A stretch of DNA of 64,000 nt from Arbacia lixula (Eukaryota > Echinodermata > Echinoidea > Arbacioida > Arbaciidae): contig OZ022584.1 of NCBI GenBank assembly GCA_963669155.1, positions 15,230,179-15,294,178 of the forward strand, given 5' to 3'. This document shows, in pieces, positions 46,665 through 60,600 of the stretch. How positions within the stretch are numbered: the first letter of the stretch is position 1; the number at the start of each line of letters is the position of its first letter. The notes beneath the pieces were generated by a model. It saw nothing but the letters and a program-made list of their open reading frames with translations, had not been told where the DNA came from and did no database searches. The position numbers were made by a program, and so were the translations under genes.

Positions 46665-49600
46665 GAATTACTTTTTGGATGTTATGTACTTGTGACTAGT
46701 CAACAAGACACCTGCTTAAAGGGAGAGGAAAACCCTAATAAATAAATTAATTTGATTGAAAAACGACTGGAAAGTAACAGAATCAGATTGGACAAATACA
46801 TGTAGTTTGAGAGAAGTCAGATGTATTGTGAACTGGAAACAATCCTAAAGCTGCATGCCTGGCAACTTGTACATGTATATCGTGGATTTGCTATAAATGG
46901 ATCTACAATTCAACCGGAGAAGACTTGTACCCAGCTGAGTACCGGGCCTTATCATCTTTTACAATTATGATACACTTAAACCTGTCAATAAAAACCACCA
47001 TCTTAATGGACCACATGCCTGTCAAGACAAACTGTCTGTAAAGCCCACTGTCTATAAAGACCACCCAGCCGTAAAGACTAGTTTTTCTTGGGCGGCCTTT
47101 ATGCAAAGGATTTATTGTACCAAATTTCACATTACCTCTGAGCATTTGAGCTATTGCCCGTGTAGCTGCAATTTTTGGAGGTGAATAAAAATCCTTCTTT
47201 TCAAGAACATTTTTCAATCACATTTTAATGAGTCCAATGTGCATGTACCATTTTCATTACAGTACATGTATCGCTTCAGTCATGATGGATGGAACATCGC
47301 ATAGAAACTGCATTCCTTCTTCAAAGGCTTCCACCATGAATAGCTTGAAACTCATTGTTGTATTGTCAGCTAAAAGGCTAAATGTGATCAGTACTGGGAT
47401 TTGGCTAAGCAAAATGCTAGTTTTAACCCATTCTTTACTGAGCCTGCATATATGCAAGCTGGCTTTTTCCCACTCAGATATTAAGCAGCACGACTCCCGT
47501 GTAATCTGCTGTACAGACAATAGATAACAGGCTATGAATAAACTTAAAATTCCTTAAAGGGTGCAATTAAGCCACGCCCCTTTGGTTACTGCATTTCCAT
47601 GGCAAATTTGGACATCGTAATTAGACCAGGATTCACAAAGCCAGAAACAGTAACGGGTCAAGTGTGTATACATGTGCAGTTTACAAGGTACAGGTATACA
47701 CTCCATAGAAAGACGTACATTTTTAAACAACAGCTCTTGACATGAACAATAAGAGTTCATTGCTTCATGACCCATATAGGTGAATATACAAGTTCCATAT
47801 GAATTCCATTCAGCTGGTACAACCATGCTTCGAAAAATACACAAGTACTGAAATGATTCCTATACTGTAGTGGAAGATGCTATAGATATGTGTATAGACT
47901 TTCGGCACTGCCCCTTCAACAACCAGAAACGTACCATGGTCTCTCGCAATGGCCATATGAAAAGCAAATCAACAACAACAACATGTTGATCTGTGTTCGA
48001 GTTGGCTGCCCTTTTTTTTATCATTGAATTGAATAGACATGGTCAAAATTCTGTGAAACAGATTTGCAAAGTTCATGATGAATGCTAATCACTGGTCTTC
48101 ATGGTGACAATGGTGTATACTATGGTCTATTTACTGCTCTTGTGTGAGCCACATTTCAACAAGACAATAGGCTACCAAGGTACTTGTATAACTTCATATG
48201 AGCACGCTGTCAAGAAAGCTTGTCCTAAATTATGTGGGTAGAGCAAACAGCAGTGTCCATACCAGATACTCTCATTGGGAGTGCCAGACACGAGCCTGCT
48301 AACCAATATCTGACCACTGAATCTCTCACTTGAGAGATGCTGTTTAGAACTAGAATCATGGACACGACAGCACCACTTTGTTACCGTATATTCTTGTTTT
48401 CCTTGAGTTTACAAAGCAAGATGACGGGTTTTCACATACAAATAAATTCCTTACAATGTTGATGAATTGGACATTACAGTTGATGATTTGAGCTAGAAAA
48501 GAATGATCTTTGGTTTCATAAAAGATTGGAAAGGGCCACACAAAAGTCATTTGGTTTAAAGACGTTATATCCCGTCTGCAAGTCATAGAGTATACCCTAA
48601 CACTAACGTGTATGAAATGAAACTGTCATAGCTCCACAAACATTACCAGGAGAAGTGAAAAACTCTCCATGTTTACGTTTGAACTGCAGCGCGCATAGTC
48701 TACATTTGTAATCATATTGTCCCTCTCATAGCAGGATGCACACAATGCTCCCATCACTCCCAATGAATGCCTCTGCCAAATTTTAAGGAGTACTTTCACT
48801 GAAACGGTCCACCTGTGATGTCGCCACCTCTACTTTGTAGCAAAGCATTTCCCACAGCGGTGCGGAAGAAAAAAGCTACAAGAACGCAGTCCAATACTTT
48901 GTCGTAATAAGAGTCCAAACTTATTCGTTTTTATGGCAAACGACAAACAGCAACAGCCAACCACCATCCATGTCAATGCACCGTTAGGATTACAAATCTT
49001 CCACTGGTAAACCACCAAAAAATTGTCTGACCACAGATTATCCCTGCCCATAACCAAGTAGGCAAGTACTGTTTTTTGTTCAACCCTGTTACATGTATTT
49101 GTAAATTACAACTCTGTTGCTAAGTATGTGTTCAGATTTCTTTGGCTGAAAACATCAAATGACAATTGTATAAATAGTAAACATGTTCAGTTTGCCTAAA
49201 ATGCACCTCAACATGCAAGCAAACTTAATGTTTATGTTTATAAAGTTTCGTATGCTGAAATAATATTAATGTATAACATATACCTCAGCAATATCATATG
49301 TTCAACATTAACAAAACTTATTGTTACCACAACCAGTTCATATGTTTGTTAACAAACTGATAAATAAGGGGGGGGGGGGGGGGGGGGTCTGAAAAGGAGG
49401 CAAAACCTCCCTCCCCCTTATGTTACATGGCCCAAATAAATCGGCTACTGTAGGCGTAATCGTTCTGCTACGATTCCTACACTCCTACACTCCTTAAGGG
49501 ATTTTGAAAGGTTAAAAATAACATTCCCAACACTAAAGATTTTGATCTTTAAATCAAAACAAAAATCACTTTTTATATATTGAGAACATTCTTTGATGCA

Positions 49601-49967
49601 GTTTTACACATACAACCGAGGCCGGTAGCACAACGAGCTACGATTGATCATACCATTGATCGCACGATTGATATAAATCATAACTCTCAATAGTATTGAT
49701 CGCATCTTGTGTGGATCAATTGTACATGTAACTGTATGATTGATAGCAAAATCATGCATACCCGGTAGGCTTAGACTTGCAAATGATATCAGTGATTGTT
49801 TGTGATACGTCAAGTTCCAATAAAAATCAACCTTGCAATTGATCCCAAAGTTGCTATAGGTTGCAACTCACTCCTTTTGATACAGGGCTTAGATGTCGCA
49901 ACAATCATTTACAGGCTGCCGGTAAATAAATACAAAGATATTTTCTACAATCAGGGTGTATCGGAAA
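46665..49967. other. intergenic with dispersed repeat copies
   Basis: No gene seen. It holds a copy (47,505-47,640) of a repeat also found at 51,797-51,918 (shared GGCTATGAATAA, GGGTGCAATTAAGCCAC, TTAGACCAGG-like words). A second repeat copy is at 48,215-48,380 (relative at 29,640). A decayed stretch at 46,978-47,075 resembles the element at 54,078. A G20 run is at 49,368-49,387. Confidence 0.55.
48215..48380 (+). repeat. dispersed repeat, copy 2
   Basis: Diverged relative of 29,640-29,840 in the same orientation, with shared GTGGGTAGAGCAAA, GATACTCTCATT, CTCACTTGAGAGATG and CAGCACCACTTTG. Confidence 0.65.
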
Positions 49968-50344
49968 GTTTAAAGGGCATATACTGTAATGGGAAGGCAA
50001 AAAAGCCTTCAAAAGGTGATCATGAGCATTCTCCTTGCCAATGGTCTTAAATTCATGTATTGTCCATTTTAGAAGCTTGCTGAAAGTTAGTTTCCCTCAA
50101 ATGATCCCCATTTGGAGTAATTAATGATTAATGATTAAATCCTCAAAATGTTCTGCCCGAACATTTTGAGGATTTGTGATTTAATCACTCATTGCTCCAA
50201 ATGTACATCATTTGAGGGCAAATAACTTTTAGCAAGTTTCTAAAATGAACAATACATAAATTTTAGACCATTGGCAAGAAGATTGCTCACGATCACCTTT
50301 TGAAGGCTTTTGTGTCTTCCCAGTACAGTATATGCCTTTTAAGC
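49968..50344. repeat. long palindrome with ~185-bp arms and 5-bp spacer
   Basis: Left arm 49,968-50,153 and right arm 50,159-50,344 are reverse complements with few mismatches and small indels; the spacer is TGCCC. Matching words run from AAAGGGCATATACTGTA / its complement at the outer ends, through CTTCAAAAGGTGATC and CCTCAAATGAT, to CCTCAAAATGTTC at the centre. No coding frame is present. Confidence 0.85.
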
Positions 50345-50986
50345 AAATTGTGTTGTGGGGCATGATCAGATAATTATGCCTTATTTAGCATGTACACTTT
50401 CAAAATGTTTCAATAATGAATGTGCCCATTTTGCGAAGGGTGCTAAATTCAGGCTAATCACTATGGTTTAGATCTCGCTTTATTCAATCTTATTTGAATA
50501 AACTGTGGTCTGAACATGGTCTCAATCATAGTATCTAGCCTGAATTTAGCATCCTGCGCAGAACGGATCATTCATTACTGGATACTCTAAATCTAGGGCA
50601 CTTATTTGCTTATGCGCCAAGATATTTGCTAAAACCGTGATCTAAATCTCAAAATCCTTTTTGAATTTGGGACCGTGAGTTCCAGAAATTAGTTAACATA
50701 TCACCAACCTAACACAGGTCAATGACAGGCCCAGAAGGAGCTTTGATTTGAACTTGTAGTTTAGACAAGCGAGATACAAATTCTAACAAATTTAATGATC
50801 CACTACATCTTCACATTTTGAAAGATGTTGGCTACAGTGAGCGTGCCTTAATTTTTGCTCTGATTGCGTCAAATTCCTTTCATGTAGTCTCACTGGTGCA
50901 GCACATGAGACATACAAGTCCTCTTTGACCCGTGCTTCAATTTTCTTCAAAGAAGTCTATCTCACTTCATATGCACGACAGAGGAT

Positions 50987-51010
50987 GTATATATATATAT
51001 ATATATATAT
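50987..51010 (+). repeat. (TA)n microsatellite
   Basis: Twelve TA dinucleotides in a row in the intergenic region before TEX261. Confidence 0.9.
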
Positions 51011-51433
51011 CAAGAAGACAAGTATTCACTTTGCATTCATTAACTGTTGCTATGTTGGACAAACCTCGGGCAAGCTCTGGAGCTGTCTTTGGGTAAATCT
51101 TGTCAAAAAAGTATGCATAACACTTTTATACATGCTCGTGAAAGGGACCAACAGAAAAAAAAACATAGCATGTACTGTTTTGACAGTGTATTGCCACAAC
51201 ATTAAAGCTTGTCCACATGTAAGCATAGCCACGTAACTTTTCAATCCAATCTCTGTCAAGCAACGCACTGCTATCTGTGATTTTTGTGCCATCAAGCACT
51301 TCAAAAGGTGCAACAGTGCATCAACTGCATGTAAAGGCCTAGCCAGGATGCAGGGGCCGGGGGGTGGGGGGGGGGGGGGCAGGGAAAGAAACCCAATATT
51401 TCCAGGCAGTGCGCTGTTGTTAGTGGGTGGAGC

Positions 51434-55227
<3,794 letters not shown>

Positions 55228-55344
55228 CTGCAATGCAAATAAAAGGCAAAATGTTAAAATCAATGACATTTTAGGCTTTTATGATTGGACTTCTAGAGCC
55301 CATAATCCATCAATCATGGCAGGATATTCATATTTGAGATGCAG

Positions 55345-56162
55345 AATTGGGATGGTCAAAACAGATTCATATTGATAAACTTAATTTCAACCAGACACTC
55401 ATCAATCTGAACAAAATATTTTTTCTAAAACTTTTATCTGAGAAATCATGATACATGTCAACAAGATTTACATGTTCGGGGGTTTCCACAAATATTTACT
55501 GCATTTTTGGCCTTCACTCAGTCACTTATGTATGAAAAGGATTTGTAATATAATTAACAAACTGCCATATTGCGCATCACACAAATTAATTCACAAGTTC
55601 TTTTCTCCCAGAAGCATAATGAATCATTCATTACGATTACCCTGTGATGGCAGTTGCTAGTTTTCAATGTCAAAAGTGTCAAAAGTTGTTTTTAACAACT
55701 AGCATAATTTGGATGGTCAAAACAGATTCATATTAATAAACTTAATTTCAGTTGCTAGTTTTCAATGTCAAAAGTGTCAAAAGTTGTTTTTAACAACAAG
55801 CATAATTGGGATGGTCAAAACAGATTCATATCAATAAACTTAATTTAAACCAGACACTCATCAATCTGAAAGAATTATTTTTTCTAAAACTTTTATCTCA
55901 GAAATCATGATACATGTCAACAAGATTTACATGTTCGGGGGTTTCCACAAATATTTACTGTGTTTTTGGCCTTCACTCAGTCACTTATGTATATGAGAAG
56001 GATTTGTAATATAATTAACAAACTGCGCATCACACAAATCAAGTCACAAGTTCTTTTCCCCCAGACGCATAATGAATTCTTCATTACGATTACCCTGCGA
56101 TGGCAGTTGCTAGTTTTCAATGTCAAAAGTGTCAAAAGTTGTTTTTAACAACAAGCATAATT
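55345..56162 (+). repeat. ~360-bp direct duplication with a partial third copy
   Basis: Full copies (about 55,345-55,707 and 55,803-56,162) share GATGGTCAAAACAGATTCAT, CAACAAGATTTACATGTTCG, CCTTCACTCAGTCACTTATG and TTGTTTTTAACAAC. Between them (about 55,708-55,802) is a collapsed copy joining only the head and tail words. It lies just upstream of the first recognised TEX261 exon. Confidence 0.8.
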
Positions 56163-56611
56163 ATCTCTTGCCTCATGCGAGGTCTGTACGTAATTGCTGA
56201 GGGCGTTCCTTGACTTGATCAAGTTGATTTACTTGATTAACTTTGATGGAGTCATTCAACTATTCGCCAAAAGGCCTTCACATACATGTAGGCCAAGATC
56301 TAATCAGTCGTACAACTCTGCGACGGACTGAATTGCAGGAACCGTCCACTGGATTTGTGTATGAAAGTGATGTCACATTTCCAGTATTAGGCTCATGCAA
56401 CTGCAGAATTGTGGCAAATTGACATGTTTGTGGTTGCCTTTAAAAGCTGTTTGTTTGAAAAAGCTGGTGCCACTAGAGCACAGAACAACGATCAAAGTAT
56501 TAGATGGAGGCAATGAAGGGAAGAGAGAGAGAGAGAGGTGTAAATGAATTAGTAAACATAAAAGAGAATGGGCGTTGGGGGTTGGAGGGTTTTTTTGTAA
56601 ATGTTTTTGTG

Positions 56612-56615
56612 TGTG

Positions 56616-56654
<39 letters not shown>

Positions 56655-56667
56655 ATGTGTGTGTGTG
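56612..56667 (+). repeat. (TG)n microsatellite
   Basis: Runs of GTGTGTG broken by ATG/CATG steps. The His/Thr-rich reverse-strand frame across it is an artefact. Confidence 0.85.
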
Positions 56668-56721
56668 CCAGCAAACTCAGGAAAAAAAGAATTACTGGTA
56701 TGCAAAGAGAAACCTTCCAAC

Positions 56722-57128
56722 ATACATGTGATCATGCTGTTTAATGTTTCGTGGAAATTCCATTGTACAGTAACCAAGCAGAATGAAATATAATCCCCAG
56801 GCTTTTTTTGCCACATTCTCAAGATTTATACAAACATCCCATCTCATCATAATTAGAAATTGAAAATAATATGTGTAATCCAGGCAAATATAATCTCTTT
56901 AACATTATTGTTTGCAATTCCTTTTGATATGTGATGGAGCGAAAGCCAACAAACTGCAGAAACATTCCAGCAATTCATGTGATCATGCTGCTTAATGATT
57001 CCAGGAAATTTCATTGTAACCGAGTGGAATAAAATACATGTATAATCCCCAGGCTTTTGCCACATTCTCAAGATTTATACAAACATCCCCTCTCATCACA
57101 ATCAGAAATTGAAAATAATATATCTAAT
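56722..57128 (+). repeat. ~160-bp direct duplication, ~245-bp spacing
   Basis: Both copies carry TGTGATCATGCTG, AATCCCCAGGCTTTT, CCACATTCTCAAGATTTATA, CAAACATCCC and GAAATTGAAAATAATAT in that order, from about 56,727 and 56,977. Confidence 0.8.
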
Positions 57129-57194
57129 TCAGATTGTTTTGATATGGAGGTCAGACAGAGAGGTAAATAGATACAGACAATCATACAAAGGGAT

Positions 57195-57246
57195 AAGAGA
57201 GAGAGAGACAGAGAGAGACAGACAGACAGAGAGAGAGAGAGGGGGG

Positions 57247-57282
<36 letters not shown>

Positions 57283-57290
57283 GAGGGATT
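57195..57290 (+). repeat. (GA)n / (GACA)n tract
   Basis: Purine-rich GAGA and GACAGACA units about 350 bases before the start of the zinc-finger gene, similar in style to the tract at 42,951. Confidence 0.85.
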
Positions 57291-57644
57291 TTGGAGTGTT
57301 TGCCAATTTGTCGGAGTTTGGGTCAAAAGTGTGGGCCAGCTTTAAAGAAGTGTGGGTCATTTTTGTGAAGTTTTAGCCAAAATCCACGGGCTCACACTCC
57401 TACCCCTCAAGTGTGGGTCATTTGGCTCAAACTCAAGGGTAAGTCAGGGCCCACATTTTATGTGAAATGTGTTTATTTACCAGTCTCGGTGTCTAAGTAC
57501 GCACGCGCAAAGTAAGTTTTTGCAGTACGTCCATACTCTCGACTTCTAGGGTATGAGAAGGTGAGAAAGAGAGCTTCCAAATCTCGTCTCGCCCTCGTCC
57601 TGTACATGAACGCAAGACTCATAGTCTCATAGCACATTTGAAAA

Positions 57645-60600
57645 ATGGCAGACGACGAAATTGAAGCCATGTTAGCTGATCCTCTGGTAAGTAGATTAAA
57701 ATGATCATATGCTTTATCTTTGAAGATTATTACAGAAGAAGCTTTAAGTTAATGAGACTTGTATTGTTTAATGCATGCTACACCTGCGCGATTATGCAGC
57801 CACGGTACTGCGCTGGGCACAAGCTAGCCTAGCCCCGGCCGGGTCTGCTCTCGCGCAGCGCTCACTGCGTGAGCGGGCTAGTCGCAGTAAAAGTTAGCCC
57901 AGCAGTAGCCCTGGAACTGCTCCCGCGAACATCCTTAGGGCTCGCCTTCATTTTTCCTGCGTGTCGGGTCCGACTACTGACTATGTAATCGACCTGTGCA
58001 TATGAATGAATTACTCATTTGAAATGCATTTATGACATATGAACTCACTGTATTGAATGTATACCTGCACTAGGCCTATAGCCGGCCTAGCCCCGGGGCT
58101 TATGAACTAGCGCCAAATGCTCCTACAAACGTGAAATTTCCATTCATAAAATCTGTGCGTGATGGCGAATGTGCGGCTATAGAGAAGCCAGATAAAAAAA
58201 TAGTAGCCATGCATAGTCCGGCAGCATGTGCAAGCTTCCTTTGCTTGCCTTTCCAATACATGAAACCTACACACAGCTACTATTTCTAAACTGGCCACTA
58301 GATGGTTGCAACACTTGTTGTTGGATGTGGATTTTCTGAATAATAAAGAGTTAATTTCCCTTCTTTTTTAACCATCAGATGCGGGCTCATGGGCACGACA
58401 TTGCCAGAATGCTGGCGTACGGCATATCACCGAAAGTTTACTACGATCATATGGAAAAGGGGGGATCATTCGAGGAGTTGGTGAATGAACTGCATGGCAA
58501 GAAAAACCAGCAAGAAGCAGGCGAAGGGTCGGCATCAAGGGAGAGTTCTGATGATGATGATGGAGATGGTGATGATCATGGTGGCGATAATGATGATCAT
58601 GATAGCGATGATCATGATGGCGATGATGATGAAGAAGAACTCTGGACATTGCAGGAGGAAGACGAACAAGGACATGGCACTGAACAGGGACAGAAGGAGA
58701 TAGCAGAGGAAGAAATTCAAAAAGGTCAGTACTCTGCTGATTATTCCCTAAATTATTAACCCTATAGATTCTTCTTACTTCATGAAATCTTGTTAGTAAA
58801 AAGCTTGTGTTCACATAACACCAATATTGAAGAGGTGAGATTCGATATATTTCCAGGTTTCCACCATCAAGTTTGGGATAAAGAAATAGGATGCGAAGTG
58901 ATGTGGGTGACATGAATTCACAGTGTTACGAGGTAGTACAAGGTGTCCACTAGAACCATGCTCCTAGTGTTTAAGAAAACATGACCTGACCACAAAACAA
59001 AGAAAAAATGTCTAGAAGGTTAATTCAGGAAGCACTCGTTATTCCGAATGTTCGTCATTCTGAACGCTATGCCACAAATGCTTGGATTAATGAACCCTTT
59101 TTCCTTTTCGGAAAAAGGAGCATCGAGGTATAGGCAATTTACGTGTTTCGGAATTACGAACCTTCGGAATAACAAACTTTCGGAATATCGAACTGCAACC
59201 ATTAATTCATTATCTTTCGTTTGCCAGCAGTTGGGAAAATTGATTGTGTTTTACATTCAAAGATATAAATTGAATATTTTGAATAAATACTTATAATAAT
59301 GAGGTGTTTTTTAACTTTATGAACTAAGAAACAACAAGTCAAGACGAACAAGGACATGCCAGTGAAGACAGACAGGAAGAGGGAGCTGAGGAAGAAATTC
59401 AAAAAGGTCAGTACTTTGCTGATAATTCCCTAAATTATCAACCCTATAGATTTTTGTTACTTCATGAAATCTTGTTAGTAAAAGGCTTGTGTTCACATAA
59501 CACCAATATTGTAGAGATGAGAGTCGATGTATTTCCAGGTTTCCACCATCAAGTTTGGGATAAAGAAATAGGATGCGAAGTGATGTGGGTGACATGAATT
59601 CTCAGTGATACGAGTTGGTACAAGGTGTCCACTAGAACCATGCTCATAGTGTTTAAGAAAACATGACCTGACCAAAAAACAAACAAAAAATGTCTAGAAG
59701 GTTAATTCGGGAAGCACTCGTTATTCCGAATGTTTGTAATTCTAAACGCTATGCCACAAATGCTTGGATTAATGAACCCTTTTTCCTTTTCGGAAAAACG
59801 AGCTTCGAGGTATAGGCAATTTACGTGTTTGGGAATTACAAACCTTCTGAATATCAAACTGCAACCGTTTATTCATTATCTTTCGTTTGCCAGCAGTTGG
59901 GAAAATTAATTGTGTTTTACATTCAAAGATATAAATTGAATATTTTGAATAAATACTTATAATAATGAGGTGTTTTTTAACTTTATGAACTAAGAAACAA
60001 CAAGTCAAGACGAACAAGGACATGCCAGTGAAGACAGACAGGAAGAGGGAGCTGAGGAAGAAATTCAAAAAGGTCAGTACTTTGCAGATAATTCCCTAAA
60101 TTATCAACCCTATAGATTCTTGTTACTTCATGAAATCTTGTTAGTAAAAAGCTTGTGTTCACATAACACCAATAGTGAAGAGGTGAGATGATATATTTCC
60201 AGGTTTCCACCATCAAGTTTGGGATAAAATAATAGGATGCGAAGTGATGTGGGTGACATGAATTCTCAGTGTTACGAGGTAGTACAAGGTGTCCACTAGA
60301 ACCATGCTCATAGTGTTTAAGAAAACACGACCTGACCAAAAAACAAAGAAAAAATGTCTACAAGGTTAATTCGGGAAGCACTCGTTATTCCGAATGTTTG
60401 TCATTCTGAACGCTATGCCACAAATGCTTGGATTAACGAGCCCTTTTTCTTTTTCGGAAAAACGAGCATCAAAGTATAGGCAATTTACGTGTTTCGGAAT
60501 TACGAACCTTCGGAATAACAAACTTTCGGAATATCGAACTGCAACCATTAATTCATTATCTTTCGTTTGCCAGCAGTTGGGAAAATTAATTGTGTTTTAC

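Noticed and set aside
56373..56822. 149-residue minus-strand frame, considered as a missing TEX261 exon
   Set aside because: Its centre is a His/Thr translation of a (TG)n repeat, and no part resembles the TEX261 N-terminus.
57473..57670. 65-residue minus-strand frame overlapping the zinc-finger gene start
   Set aside because: It has no recognisable motif, and its start is the complement of the plus-strand first exon.
58368..58913. 181-residue His-rich minus-strand frame
   Set aside because: It is the antisense of exon 2 of the zinc-finger gene; the His run is the complement of GAT repeats.
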